A stretch of DNA of 64,000 nt, taken from contig NZ_KB900627.1 in NCBI RefSeq assembly GCF_000379125.1, forward strand, positions 262,703 to 326,702. Direction: 5' to 3'. The notes beneath the pieces were generated by a model. The model saw only the letters and a list, made by a program, of their open reading frames with translations. It was not told where the DNA came from and did not search any database. Numbering within the stretch: position 1 is the first letter of the stretch; the number at the start of each line of letters is the position of its first letter. Of this stretch, positions 18,482 through 27,693 are shown piece after piece. The stretch comes from Methylosinus sp. LW4 (GTDB taxonomy: Bacteria; Pseudomonadota; Alphaproteobacteria; Rhizobiales; Beijerinckiaceae). Position numbers and translations under genes: made by a program.

Positions 18482-19167
18482 CTCGGCCCTTTCGGCTTCG
18501 CCTCGACGATCATGTAGCCGAGCCCTCGTGCGGAATGGATGTCGACATCGGCGCCGAGCTCGTGCAGACGCGCGCGCAGGCGGGAGGCGAGAGTCGTCAG
18601 CGTATGCTCCTCCACCTCTTCGTCGAGGCCGTAGATGCTGGAGATCAACGCGTCCCGCAGCACCACGCGGCCGGCGCGGCGCGCCAGCGCCTCGAGCAGC
18701 GCGAGCTCGCGCCGCAGAAGCCGCGCGGGCTTGCCGGCGATCGTCACCGCCCGCGTGTCCAGATCGAAGCTCAGCGCGCCGATCTCGACCGCCGGCGTGC
18801 GCTCCCCGCCTGGACGGCGCAGGCTCGCGCGAATGCGCGCCATCATTTCATCGAGATTGAACGGCTTCGTCAGATAATCATCCGCGCCGGCGTCGAGCCC
18901 CTCGATACGGTCGTCGACGGCGTCGAGCGCCGTCAGCATCAGAATGCGGCCGCCCGGCTGCTTCTCGCGCACCAGCGAAATGAGCGACAGGCCGTCGCCG
19001 TCGGGCAGCCGTCGGTCCAGCAGCGTCACCGCATAGGGGCCGCCGTCCAGCGTCGAACGCGCGGTCTCGATCGTGTCCGCCCGATCGACGGCGTAGCCGG
19101 CGCGCTGGATACGCCGCGCGATACGGCTCGCCAATTCCGCATTGTCCTCGACCAATAATATTCGCAT
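18478..19167 (-). CDS. OmpR/PhoB-family response regulator
   Basis: 229 residues. Receiver domain: acidic pocket VEDN near the N terminus, phospho-acceptor Asp51 in TLLDRRLPDGDG, Thr in MLTALD and Lys in DYLTKPF (about 101). The C-terminal winged helix carries LLRREL-ALLEALARRAG and the DALISSIYGLDEEVEEHTLTTLASRLRARL recognition region. It is co-translated with its kinase (TTGA overlap). It is transcribed away from the TonB-receptor genes, so it may control both directions. Confidence 0.93.
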   Translation of the reverse strand: MRILLVEDNAELASRIARRIQRAGYAVDRADTIETARSTLDGGPYAVTLLDRRLPDGDGLSLISLVREKQPGGRILMLTALDAVDDRIEGLDAGADDYLTKPFNLDEMMARIRASLRRPGGERTPAVEIGALSFDLDTRAVTIAGKPARLLRRELALLEALARRAGRVVLRDALISSIYGLDEEVEEHTLTTLASRLRARLHELGADVDIHSARGLGYMIVEAKPKGPS

Positions 19168-19369
19168 GGGCGCCGCTCCCCGCCGCCGCCGGCTCCGCGG
19201 CCCGGGCGTTCAAAAAACGAAACTCCGGGCTTTGCAAGAGGCGGCGATTGTGATGTTTCTGCCACAGTCGCCCGGGTTTTGGAACTCGGCCGTCAAAACG
19301 TAACTCTGCGGGGACATTTTCCCCTTACCCGGGACGACGGGACCCTCTCGACGAGAGGACCGGCGCTGT

Positions 19370-19792
19370 TTGGCGGAGACCGGCGGAGTGTTCGAACGAA
19401 AAGGCGCAAATCGCCGCAGCTCGGGCGCAGCGCATTCGGCCGCGGCCGTCGTCGCTGCGCTGCTGCTGATCCTGCAGAGCCTTGTCACGGTCGCCGCGCC
19501 GACGCATTCGGCGCGTCTCGGCGCAGCGGCCGGCCTCGCGCCGATCTGCGCTCTCGACGCACCGGCCGATCCGAAAGCGCCCGCGCGAGATCACGCGCGG
19601 TCACATTGCTGCCTCCCGGGCGAGAGCTGCGACGGCTCGGCTCCGCCTTTCGTCGTCGAGAGCATCGTAGCGCCGAGCCGACCGCCTATTCTGGCTCTCG
19701 CCACATTCTCGCGGCTCTCCGCGCCGCCGCGCGGGCCGCCGGACGGCTGGGCCAGTTCCTGGTCGTCCAGAGCCCCTCCCGCCGTCTCCTGA
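19370..19792 (+). CDS. Small exported or membrane-anchored Cys/His protein, DUF2946-like
   Basis: 140 residues. A single hydrophobic segment (residues about 23-43, AAAVVAALLLILQSLVTVAA) precedes a short domain with CAL and HCCLPGESC, the sparse Cys/His pattern seen in DUF2946-type proteins that commonly precede TonB-dependent receptors or copper genes. The start at ATG 19370 is tentative because the N terminus is poorly conserved in such proteins. The 80-base gap and same orientation as the receptor gene support a shared transcript. A metal-binding role is inference. Confidence 0.55.
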   Translation: MAETGGVFERKGANRRSSGAAHSAAAVVAALLLILQSLVTVAAPTHSARLGAAAGLAPICALDAPADPKAPARDHARSHCCLPGESCDGSAPPFVVESIVAPSRPPILALATFSRLSAPPRGPPDGWASSWSSRAPPAVS

Positions 19793-19873
19793 TCCCCCGC
19801 CGAACGCCGCGCCAGCGGCTCTTTCGTCACGGTCCGAGCCGGCGCGCGCTCGCGCGGCTCCAGGAGAATTTCC

Positions 19874-22135
19874 ATGCTTCGTTCCAAACTGTCGCACGGC
19901 GTTTCCGCCATAGCCCTCGCCTTTGCTCTCTCTTCCGCAGCCGTCGCGCAGGAGGCCCTGCCGACGATCGATATTTCCGGCGCCGGCGCCAAACCCGACG
20001 CCGCGCGCGGAGCAGCCGCGCCGGCCAAAGAGACCGGCTATGCGCGCAAGGTCTCCTTCGGCGCCACGAAGACCGACACGCCGCTCCTCGACACGCCGGT
20101 CGCCGTGCAGATCGTCCCGCATGAGGTGATCGAGGACAAGCAGGCGCTCAACACGATGGAGGCGGTCAAGAACGTCTCCGGCGTGCAGGCGCAGGGCGGG
20201 ACTTATTACGACCAATATCTGATCCGCGGCTTCAAGAGCGGCTACGGCGTCACCTGGCGCAACGGCCTGCAGCTCGAAGGCCTGCTCGGAGCCGAGGAGA
20301 TCGCCTTCACCGATCGCGTCGAGATCGTGAAGGGGCCGGGCTCCGTCCTCTATGGGCGCATCGAGCCGGGCGGCTTCGTCAACACCGTCACCAAGCGTCC
20401 GCAGGAAGAGTTCAAGGCCGAGCTGAACGAGCAATTCGGCAGCTGGGGGCTCTCGCGCACAACGGCCGACGTCACCGGGGCCTTCGACAAAGAGAAAACG
20501 GTGCTCTACCGAGTGATCGGCGTCTTCGACCACGCCGATTCCTTCACCGATTACGACCACCGCGACAACGCCGCCGGCGCGCTGTTCCTGACCTTCCGGC
20601 CGACGCAGAATTTCGAGTTCAATGTCGGATTCGAATATTACGCGAAGAAGCAGACCCAGCCCGACGGTTCGGGAACCATTCCCGTCAATCTGCTCTTCGA
20701 CGGCAATGGAAGACCAATCGTGGTCAAGGGCGTGAACGACCGGCCCTATAATCTGCCGCGGCATTTTTCGATCAGCGATCCGTCGATCTGGTCGGACTTC
20801 CCCTACACCGTCAATCGAGCGCTCTATTCGTATGATTGGACCTACAAGTTCGACGACAAATGGCGGATCACCAATCGCTTCCATTATGTCGACGACAATG
20901 AGAACCAGACCGGCCTCGGCAATTTCGGCGGCTTCGACGGCGTCAATCTGACGCGCGCCTTCACCCATAATCCGCTCACCCGTCAGATATTGTCGACCAA
21001 TCTGGACCTCGCGGGCGAGATCGTCACCGGCCCGCTCGACCACAAGGTTCTCGTCGGCGTCGATTGGTACAAATATCAGGACGATTGGGTCGGCGATTAT
21101 GGCTTCTCCCTTCCCTTCGTCGCGCCGATCAACGTGTTCGCGCCTGGGCCGACGGGCTATTTCGCGCCCATTCTCCACGCCCTCTCCGACAGCGCGCGGA
21201 CCAATGTGCTCTGGCGCTCGCGCGAGCAGGATTTCGGCGTCTATGCGCAAGACCAGATTTCGCTGCTCGACGGACGCGTGCAAGTGCTGCTGGGCGGCCG
21301 TTGGGACAAGGCGTCGCTCGGCTACGCCAGCACTTACGGCGCGGATGGCGCGAGTTGCTTTCCGCTCTGCAGCGGCTATCCGCTGAAATCCTATCCCGAT
21401 TCGCCGAAGCTCTCGCCGCGCGCCGGCGTGCTGGTTAAGCTGACCGACACGATCTCCGCCTATGGCTCCTATGTTCGCTCCTTCGGCGCGAACAACAGCT
21501 CCTCGACGGCGGATGGACGCATCATTCCGCCGGAAGAAGCCGTCCAGTGGGAGGCGGGCGTCAAGGCCCTGTGGTTCGACGGACGGCTCTCGACCAGCGT
21601 CACGCTCTTCGATCTGACGAAGAAGAATGTGCTCGAGAACGATCCCTTCCATCCGGGCTTCAGCGTGCCGGCCGGCACGGTGAACAGCCGCGGCGTCGAG
21701 GTCGACGTCTCTGGACAGGTGACGGAAAATATCAGCGTCATCGCCAGCTATACATTCGACTCCGCGAAAATCGTCAATGACAATGGCAATGGCAATATCG
21801 GCAAGCGCTTCAACAGCGTCGCGCCGAATGTCGGAAACATCTGGGCGAAATGGGACACGGCGCCCGGCGCGCGCGAGGGCTTCGAGTTCGGCTTCGGCGT
21901 CTATGCGATGGACGAGCGCTGGGGCAGCGACGCCAATACGTGGAAAATGCCGGGCTATGTGAAATTCGACACAATGGGCGCATATCGCACCGTGTGGGAC
22001 GGACACGAGGTGAAATTCCAGCTCAACGTCAAGAACCTCACCGACAGACGCTATTTCGAGAGCAGCGACTCCTATGGCTTCGCCTATTATGGCGCGCCGC
22101 GCACCTTCATGGGCTCGGTGAATTTCAAATTCTGA
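19874..22135 (+). CDS. TonB-dependent siderophore receptor
   Basis: 753 residues. A signal peptide is cleaved after AAVAQE (about residue 26). The plug domain contains DTPVAVQIVPHEVIEDKQALNTMEAVKNVSGVQ, YLIRGF and VEIVKGPGSVLYGRIEPGGFVN. The 22-strand barrel ends in VNFKF with a terminal aromatic residue. The ATG has AGGAG seven bases upstream. Siderophore receptors of this FhuA/FpvA-like subfamily take up ferric chelates using TonB energy. The downstream PepSY protein is a usual partner. The ligand cannot be deduced, and no clear Fur or Irr site was found upstream. Confidence 0.93.
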   Translation: MLRSKLSHGVSAIALAFALSSAAVAQEALPTIDISGAGAKPDAARGAAAPAKETGYARKVSFGATKTDTPLLDTPVAVQIVPHEVIEDKQALNTMEAVKNVSGVQAQGGTYYDQYLIRGFKSGYGVTWRNGLQLEGLLGAEEIAFTDRVEIVKGPGSVLYGRIEPGGFVNTVTKRPQEEFKAELNEQFGSWGLSRTTADVTGAFDKEKTVLYRVIGVFDHADSFTDYDHRDNAAGALFLTFRPTQNFEFNVGFEYYAKKQTQPDGSGTIPVNLLFDGNGRPIVVKGVNDRPYNLPRHFSISDPSIWSDFPYTVNRALYSYDWTYKFDDKWRITNRFHYVDDNENQTGLGNFGGFDGVNLTRAFTHNPLTRQILSTNLDLAGEIVTGPLDHKVLVGVDWYKYQDDWVGDYGFSLPFVAPINVFAPGPTGYFAPILHALSDSARTNVLWRSREQDFGVYAQDQISLLDGRVQVLLGGRWDKASLGYASTYGADGASCFPLCSGYPLKSYPDSPKLSPRAGVLVKLTDTISAYGSYVRSFGANNSSSTADGRIIPPEEAVQWEAGVKALWFDGRLSTSVTLFDLTKKNVLENDPFHPGFSVPAGTVNSRGVEVDVSGQVTENISVIASYTFDSAKIVNDNGNGNIGKRFNSVAPNVGNIWAKWDTAPGAREGFEFGFGVYAMDERWGSDANTWKMPGYVKFDTMGAYRTVWDGHEVKFQLNVKNLTDRRYFESSDSYGFAYYGAPRTFMGSVNFKF

Positions 22136-22141
22136 TGGAAC

Positions 22142-22164
22142 GGGGCCGTCGCGGCGGCGGCCCC
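22142..22164 (+). terminator. GC hairpin between receptor and PepSY gene
   Basis: Stem GGGGCCG (22142-22148) with CGGCCCC (22158-22164), followed by a pyrimidine- and T-enriched stretch CTTCCCTTTTC. It could attenuate read-through into the PepSY gene or stabilise the receptor mRNA 3' end. Confidence 0.45.
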
Positions 22165-22190
22165 CTTCCCTTTTCGTCGGGAACGCATCC

Positions 22191-23441
22191 ATGACGGACC
22201 AGCAGATTTCTCCCTTTGCCTCATCCTCCGACGAAGGCGGCGCCCGAGAGGCGGCGCGTCGACGCGAGAAAATGAAAGCCCGGCGCAAGCTCTGGCTGGA
22301 TATCCATCTCTATATCGGCCTCGTCGCCGGAGCCATGCTCGCGCTCATCGGCCTCACCGGCAGCGCGTTGGTGTTCTGGAGCGAGATCGACGAGCTCCTC
22401 GACCCGTCGATGTTCACATCTACGGCGGCGCCCGCCGGCGAAGCCGCCTTCGCGCCGCTCGGCCGCATACGCGAAGCGCTGGACGCGGCGTTGCCGGCCG
22501 GCGCGAAAACCGACGGCGTCCGCATGCCGCGCAATGAGAATGGCTGCTACAAGGTCTATTACGACGACGCCGCGAATGGCGACACACGTCGTCTCTGCAT
22601 CGATCCCTATACGGCCAAAGTGCTCGGCGATCGCGTCTACTGGTCGAAGAGCGGACCGACGCAGCATAGTCTGATGAGCTTCCTATTCCAGCTGCATTGG
22701 TCGCTGCTGCTCTATGACGTCGCCGGCGATCCGGGCGTCGTCGTCGGCGTTGCGGCGCTCTTGCTCGTCGTCTCCGTGGCGACCGGCGTCTATCTCTGGT
22801 GGCCCTCACCCCGCAAATGGCTCGCGGCCTTCACGCTGAAGCGAAACGCCAGCCGCGAAAGACTGAATTACGATCTCCACAAGCTCGGTGGCGTCTATAC
22901 GGCGGCGGTGATGATCGCGGTGCTGATTTCTGGCGTCTCGATGAATCTCTCCACGCAATTCCAATGGGTCGTCGCACTGTTCTCTCCGCTCAGCGCGGCG
23001 CAGCGCGGCGAGATCGTCTCCGGCCCGGCCGAGGGACGGCCCCGCATCCCCTTCGAGCAGGCGGTCGGCGCCGCTGCGCGGCGATATCCCGAAGGACGGC
23101 TCGAGGACATCGGCTTCCCGAAAGAAGCGAATGGCGTCTACGAAGTGTGTCGCAAGGACATAGCCGAGGTCAGCCGCTTCATCGGAACGCGCTGCGTCAT
23201 GGTCGATCAATATTCGGGCGAGATCCTCGGCGTTCGCGATCCTACGCATGGAACCGCGGGCGACGTCTTCATGCAATGGCAATGGCCGCTGCATTCGGGT
23301 CGCGCCTTCGGCTGGACGGGCCGCATTCTCGTCTTCGTCACCGGCCTCGTCTGTCCGCTGCTCTTTGTCACCGGAGTGATCCGCTGGCTCCAGAAGCGAC
23401 GCGCGAAGCGCTTCCAACGCGGCGCAAAGACGTCGCCGTGA
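22191..23441 (+). CDS. PepSY-associated membrane protein (siderophore-iron reductase-like)
   Basis: 416 residues with four main membrane segments. The first follows a basic N-terminal region (KLWLDIHLYIGLVAGAMLALIGLTGS). The second lies at about 180-200, the third at about 237-258 after RLNYDLHKLGGVY, and the last near the C terminus before a basic tail. Conserved histidines fall in HLYIGL, QLHWSLL, DLHKLGG and PLHSGRAFG. Two PepSY-type periplasmic regions lie between segments. Proteins of this family sit beside TonB siderophore receptors and are thought to reduce or process ferric siderophores in the inner membrane. Confidence 0.88.
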   Translation: MTDQQISPFASSSDEGGAREAARRREKMKARRKLWLDIHLYIGLVAGAMLALIGLTGSALVFWSEIDELLDPSMFTSTAAPAGEAAFAPLGRIREALDAALPAGAKTDGVRMPRNENGCYKVYYDDAANGDTRRLCIDPYTAKVLGDRVYWSKSGPTQHSLMSFLFQLHWSLLLYDVAGDPGVVVGVAALLLVVSVATGVYLWWPSPRKWLAAFTLKRNASRERLNYDLHKLGGVYTAAVMIAVLISGVSMNLSTQFQWVVALFSPLSAAQRGEIVSGPAEGRPRIPFEQAVGAAARRYPEGRLEDIGFPKEANGVYEVCRKDIAEVSRFIGTRCVMVDQYSGEILGVRDPTHGTAGDVFMQWQWPLHSGRAFGWTGRILVFVTGLVCPLLFVTGVIRWLQKRRAKRFQRGAKTSP

Positions 23442-23574
23442 CCGCGGACCGCTTCGGCCGCCGTCAAATATATGGATCGAAACCAGGACCTCGACTCGAA
23501 CGTCGTCGAAGAGCCCGAGATCGGTCACTCGCGCCTTCGACGCGAGGAAACGAGGGCCGGCGCCGGCGGCCGGA

Positions 23575-24354
23575 TCAAGAATTCGTGGCGATGGCGTCGT
23601 CGTTGACAAAAATCACGCTCGCCTCGCCGACGACGGTCAAATGATCTCGGGCGGCCGATCCGGCGGCGGCGGCGTCGCGCGCGAGTATCGACTGGACGAT
23701 GCGGTCGTGCTCGCGCCACGATTTTTGCAGCCGCCCGTCGAGCCGAAATTGCGCGCGGCGAAACGGCGCCAGCCGGCGGCGCGTCTGTGACGCGAGCTCG
23801 CTCATATGCGGCGAATGCGCGCCGCGATAGAGACGCGTGTGGAAGTCGGAATTGAAGAGCTCATAGTCGGCTTCCGCCTCTCGCGCCACCAGCTCCGCGG
23901 CCGCTCTATGCTCGATCTCCAGCGAGCGCCGCTCTTGTTCCGTCATGCGCTCGGCGCAGAAACGAGCGCAGATCGCTTCGAGCTCGGCCATGCTCTCGAA
24001 CATGGATGCGAGATGCGCGCGCGAGACGACGGCGACGATGGCGCCACGATTGGGACGACGTTCGACGAGCCCCATGGCCGAGAGCCGGCTCAACGCCTCG
24101 CGCACCGGCGTGCGCGAGACCTTATAGCGCTCCGCCAACGAAGCTTCGTCCAGCTTTTCGCCCGGATGCATGCCGCCGGTGACGATGCGATCCGAAATGG
24201 CGCGCACCATCTGGTCGACGGTCGTGCCTGTCCGCACGAGCTTGCGTCGGCTGCCGGTCGGCCTCGCCTGCTCCTCCTCCGATGTCAACGAGCCGATCCT
24301 CCGTCGCCGCTTCCGTGCGCTGATGACCAAATCTTCGGCATAAACTGCATGCAA
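23575..24354 (-). CDS. GntR-family transcriptional regulator (FadR/FCD subfamily)
   Basis: About 259 residues from TTG 24354. The first 45 residues are basic and unconserved, so a downstream start is possible. The winged helix has IVTGGMHPGEKLDEASLAERYKVSRTPVREALSRLSAMGLVERRPNRGAIVA, followed by an all-helical FCD ligand domain (ELEAICARFCAERMTEQE, then FNSDFHTRLYRGAHSPHM with metal-ligand-type histidines). It is divergent from the BMP-transporter/biuret operon with about 125 bases between, and most likely represses that operon in response to a pathway metabolite. Confidence 0.9.
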   Translation of the reverse strand: MHAVYAEDLVISARKRRRRIGSLTSEEEQARPTGSRRKLVRTGTTVDQMVRAISDRIVTGGMHPGEKLDEASLAERYKVSRTPVREALSRLSAMGLVERRPNRGAIVAVVSRAHLASMFESMAELEAICARFCAERMTEQERRSLEIEHRAAAELVAREAEADYELFNSDFHTRLYRGAHSPHMSELASQTRRRLAPFRRAQFRLDGRLQKSWREHDRIVQSILARDAAAAGSAARDHLTVVGEASVIFVNDDAIATNS

Positions 24355-24481
24355 TTGCCGAATGAAAAGGCAGCTAACTCGTTATAACTTATTATGTTAG
24401 TTGAAACAATTAGATTTTCGCGTATGGACCATCAATTGCATACACATTGCGAAGCCGCCGCGGGGCGGAAGGGAGCTCTCC
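24355..24481. promoter_or_regulatory. Divergent promoter/operator region of the biuret operon
   Basis: An AT-rich patch stands out in GC-rich surroundings. It contains CTAAC (24374-24378) and GTTAG (24396-24400) as inverted arms around a GTTATAAC palindrome (24381-24388). A further TTGAAA/TATGGA pair could be a promoter for the rightward operon. GTATG and CATAC arms around 24421-24442 are another dyad. Any of these could be the GntR operator; which one is inference. Confidence 0.4.
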
Positions 24482-25594
24482 ATGACGCGACGCATGATTT
24501 TCGACAGGCGGCATCTCCTCCAGGGCGCGGCGACGGGGCTCGCGGCTTCGGCGCTGGGCGCGCGGCCCGCGGCCGCGGCGACTGTGACGATCGGCTTCAT
24601 CTATGTCGGCCCGAAGGACGATTATGGATATAATCAGGCGCATGCGGAAGGCGCCGCGGCGGTGAAGAAGCTGCGCGGCGTCACCGTCATCGAGGAAGAG
24701 AAGGTCCCGGAGACGATCGACGTCGTCAAGACGATGGAGTCGATGATCAATCTCGAGGGCGCGTCGCTGCTGTTTCCGACGTCCTTCGGCTATTTCAATC
24801 CCTTCGTGCTGCAGGCCGCGAGCAAATATCCCAAGACGCAGTTCCGCCACTGCGGGGGACTGTGGACCGACAAGAATCCGAAAAACGCCGGCTCCTATTT
24901 CGGCTATATCGGCTCCTGCCAATATTTGAATGGCGTCGTGGCCGGCCATATGACGAAGACCAAGAAGCTCGGCTTTGTCGCCGCCAAGCCGATTCCGCAG
25001 GTGCTTCTCAACATCAATTCCTTTCTGCTCGGCGCGCGCTCCGTCGATCCCGACATCACCTGCCGGGTGATCTTCACCGGCGAATGGTCTCTCGCGGTCA
25101 AAGAAGCGGAAGCGACCAACGCTCTGCTCGATCAGGGCGTCGATGTCGTCACCTGCCATGTCGACAGCCCCAAGGTCGTCGTTCAGACGGCGGCTGCGCG
25201 CGGCGCCTATGTCTGCGGCTATCATGCGGACCAGCGTCCGCTCGCGCCAGAGCGCTATTTGACCGGCGCCGAATGGAACTGGGCGACAGTCTATAAAACT
25301 TATGTCGAGAAATTTTTGGCTGGCCAGCCTTTGCCGAATTTCACGCGCGGCGGCCTCGCGGAGGGCTTCGTCAAGACGAGCCCCCTCGGCGCCATGGCGC
25401 CGGACGCCGCGAGACGGCAATTCGAGGCGAAAAAAGCCGAAATGTCAAAGGGCGGCTACGCGATCATCGCCGGTCCGCTGAAGGACAACAAGGGCGCGCT
25501 GGTCGTGCCCGCGGGCAAGAAATATGTCGAGACCGCCGTCGAGCTCGAGAGCATGAATTATCTCGTCGAAGGCGTCATCGGAGCGACCTCCTGA
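24482..25594 (+). CDS. BMP-family ABC transporter substrate-binding protein
   Basis: 370 residues from ATG 24482, with GGGAG seven bases upstream. The open frame extends left but lacks conservation. A Tat-like leader (RRMIFDRRHLLQGAATGLAASALG) ends near AAAA. The mature part begins VTIGFIYVGPKDDYGYNQAH, the standard opening of basic-membrane-protein (Med/PnrA) binding proteins. These bind nucleosides, purines or related heterocycles. In this operon with biuret and allophanate hydrolases the ligand could be biuret, triuret or another ureido compound (inference). Confidence 0.9.
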   Translation: MTRRMIFDRRHLLQGAATGLAASALGARPAAAATVTIGFIYVGPKDDYGYNQAHAEGAAAVKKLRGVTVIEEEKVPETIDVVKTMESMINLEGASLLFPTSFGYFNPFVLQAASKYPKTQFRHCGGLWTDKNPKNAGSYFGYIGSCQYLNGVVAGHMTKTKKLGFVAAKPIPQVLLNINSFLLGARSVDPDITCRVIFTGEWSLAVKEAEATNALLDQGVDVVTCHVDSPKVVVQTAAARGAYVCGYHADQRPLAPERYLTGAEWNWATVYKTYVEKFLAGQPLPNFTRGGLAEGFVKTSPLGAMAPDAARRQFEAKKAEMSKGGYAIIAGPLKDNKGALVVPAGKKYVETAVELESMNYLVEGVIGATS

Positions 25595-25595
25595 C

Positions 25596-26747
25596 ATGAC
25601 CTCGGGCGCGCAGGGAGCGGACGACATGACAGAGACGATCGCCGACGACCCGACGAGACAAAGCGAGCGCCGCGACTTTACGGCGCAGCGCGCCTGGATC
25701 GCGCGTCGAGCCGAGCCCCTCGTCATCGTCGTCGCCTCCTCGCTCGCGGGCTGCGGGCTGTTCAGCCTGCTGCTTTTGGCGCTGGACAAATCGCCGGCGC
25801 AATTTTTCGAGCTGCTGTGGCGCGGCGGCTTCGGCAGCTGGTTCTCCGTCCAGAACATGCTGTCGCGCGCCGCGCCTCTGCTGCTCGCCGGACTTTGTGT
25901 CGCGCTTCCGGCGCGGCTCGGGCTTCTCGTCATCGGCGGCGAGGGCGCCATAGCGCTCGGCGGCGTCGCCGCCGCGGCGACGGGCTCGGCTCTCTCATCG
26001 GCGCCGGCGCCGCTCGTCATCGTCGCCATGGCCCTCGCCGGCATGGCGGTCGGCGGCGCTTGGATCGGCGCCATCGGCGCCCTCCGTCATTACCGCGCCG
26101 TCAATGAGACGATCTCTGGCCTGCTGATGGCCTATATTGCCATCGCGCTCATGAATCATCTCGTCGAAGGCCCTTTGCGAGATCCAGCCTCGCTCAACAA
26201 GCCGTCCACCGCGCCGCTGCCGGACGCGGATCGCATCGGCGCCATTCCGGGGACCGACGTGCATTGGGGATTGGCCGTCGGCATTGCTTTCTGCCTTCTC
26301 GCTTCCATCCTGATCGAGAAGACCTCCTGGGGCTTCGCCGCGCGAATCTCCGGCGGCAATCTGCGCGCCGCACGCATACAGGGATTGCCGGTCGGCGCGC
26401 TGATCGTCGCCTTCTGCGCGCTCGCGGGCGCCGCTGCGGGGCTTTGCGGCATGATCGAAGTCGCGGCGGTCCATGGCGCCGCCAATGCGTCGCTCGCCTC
26501 CGGCTACGGCTACACGGGCGTCCTCGTCGCCTTTCTCGCGCGGCAAAATCCGCTCGCGATCATTCCTGTCGCAATGCTGCTCGGCGGAGTCGGCGCCGCC
26601 GGCGGACTCATACAGCGCCGCATGGAGCTGCCGGACGCCACGATCCTCGTCCTGCAGGGGATGGTCTTCATCGTCGTTCTATTCGCCGAGACGCTCTACG
26701 GGCGATTCCATATTTTTACGCCCGAGCGCTGGGCGCGGAAAGGCTGA
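25596..26747 (+). CDS. BMP-type ABC transporter permease 1
   Basis: Up to 383 residues. ATG 25596 directly follows the binding-protein stop, while ATG 25626 has a better AGGGAG site and may be the true start. About nine membrane segments. Family landmarks are LLLAGLCVALPARLGLLVIGGEGAIALGG, VNETISGLLMAYIAIALMNHL and GYGYTGVLVAFLARQNPLAIIPVAMLLGG, as in YufP/NupP-type permeases of the branched-chain/ribose group. It pairs with the next permease and the duplicated ATPase at 28400. Confidence 0.9.
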   Translation: MTSGAQGADDMTETIADDPTRQSERRDFTAQRAWIARRAEPLVIVVASSLAGCGLFSLLLLALDKSPAQFFELLWRGGFGSWFSVQNMLSRAAPLLLAGLCVALPARLGLLVIGGEGAIALGGVAAAATGSALSSAPAPLVIVAMALAGMAVGGAWIGAIGALRHYRAVNETISGLLMAYIAIALMNHLVEGPLRDPASLNKPSTAPLPDADRIGAIPGTDVHWGLAVGIAFCLLASILIEKTSWGFAARISGGNLRAARIQGLPVGALIVAFCALAGAAAGLCGMIEVAAVHGAANASLASGYGYTGVLVAFLARQNPLAIIPVAMLLGGVGAAGGLIQRRMELPDATILVLQGMVFIVVLFAETLYGRFHIFTPERWARKG

Positions 26748-26751
26748 CACG

Positions 26752-27678
26752 ATGCAGACGACCGACATTGGATATTGGAGCGTGCCGCTCGCCATCGTCG
26801 GCGGCGCGATCCGCGTCTCGACGCCCTTCATCTTCGTCTCGCTCGGCGAGACGATCACCGAGCGCGCCGGGCGCGTCAACATAGGGCTCGAAGGCATTCT
26901 GATCTTCGGCGCCATGTCGGCCTATGCGACAGCCGTGCTGTCGAATTCGCCATGGCTCGGCGTCGCGGCCGCCGGCGTCTCGGGAATCGCCGCCGGCCTG
27001 CTGCACGGCTGGATCTGCAAGTTTCCGCGCGTGAACGACATAGCGATCGGCATTGCGCTCATGCTGCTGGGAACGGGGCTCGCCTTCTTCTTCGGCAAGG
27101 CGTTCATCCAACCTTCGGCGCCGCGCTTGCCAGCCATTTCCTTGGGCTTTTGGTCCGACATTCCGCAGCTGCGCGCCGCGCTCGACGTGAACGCACTGTT
27201 CGTCATCGGCGCGGCGCTCGCCGTTTTCCTGCAATGGGCCTTTCGCAACACGCGCGCCGGCCTCATTCTCAGAATCGCCGGCGACAGCTCGGACGCCGCG
27301 CGCGCCATGGGAATCGACCCCGATCGCGTGCGCCTGCTCGCGACGGCGGCGGGCGGCGGCCTCGCGGCGATCGGCGGCGGCTATCTCTCGCTCTATTACC
27401 CCGGCAGCTGGAACGAGAGCATCTCGTCCGGCCAAGGCTTGATGGCCGTGGCGCTCGTCGTCTTCTCGCGTTGGAATCCGCTCGGCTGCTTTGCGGCGGC
27501 CCTGCTGTTCGGCGGCGCCGGGGCGCTCGGCCCTGCGCTGCAATCGGTCGGCGTGACCCATGGCTATTATCTGTTCTACGCCGCGCCTTACGCGCTGACG
27601 CTCGCGATCATGATCGCGACCTCTTCTCCCGGACGAGCGCTCGCCGGAGCGCCGTGCGAATTGTCGATCACGAGATGA
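26752..27678 (+). CDS. BMP-type ABC transporter permease 2
   Basis: 308 residues from ATG 26752, four bases after permease 1. The longer open frame upstream overlaps permease 1 and is not used. Typical YufQ/NupQ features: STPFIFVSLGETITERAGRVNIGLEGILIFGAM near the N terminus, NDIAIGIALMLLGTGLAFFFG, RAGLILRIAGDSSDAARAMGID (coupling region) and GGGYLSLYYPGSW. About eight membrane segments. Confidence 0.9.
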   Translation: MQTTDIGYWSVPLAIVGGAIRVSTPFIFVSLGETITERAGRVNIGLEGILIFGAMSAYATAVLSNSPWLGVAAAGVSGIAAGLLHGWICKFPRVNDIAIGIALMLLGTGLAFFFGKAFIQPSAPRLPAISLGFWSDIPQLRAALDVNALFVIGAALAVFLQWAFRNTRAGLILRIAGDSSDAARAMGIDPDRVRLLATAAGGGLAAIGGGYLSLYYPGSWNESISSGQGLMAVALVVFSRWNPLGCFAAALLFGGAGALGPALQSVGVTHGYYLFYAAPYALTLAIMIATSSPGRALAGAPCELSITR

Positions 27679-27693
27679 ACAGGAGACGACGCC

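Noticed and set aside
19601..22288. 895-codon minus-strand open frame opposite the TonB receptor
   Set aside because: Antisense shadow: low-complexity Arg/Glu/Asp-rich translation with no recognisable fold.
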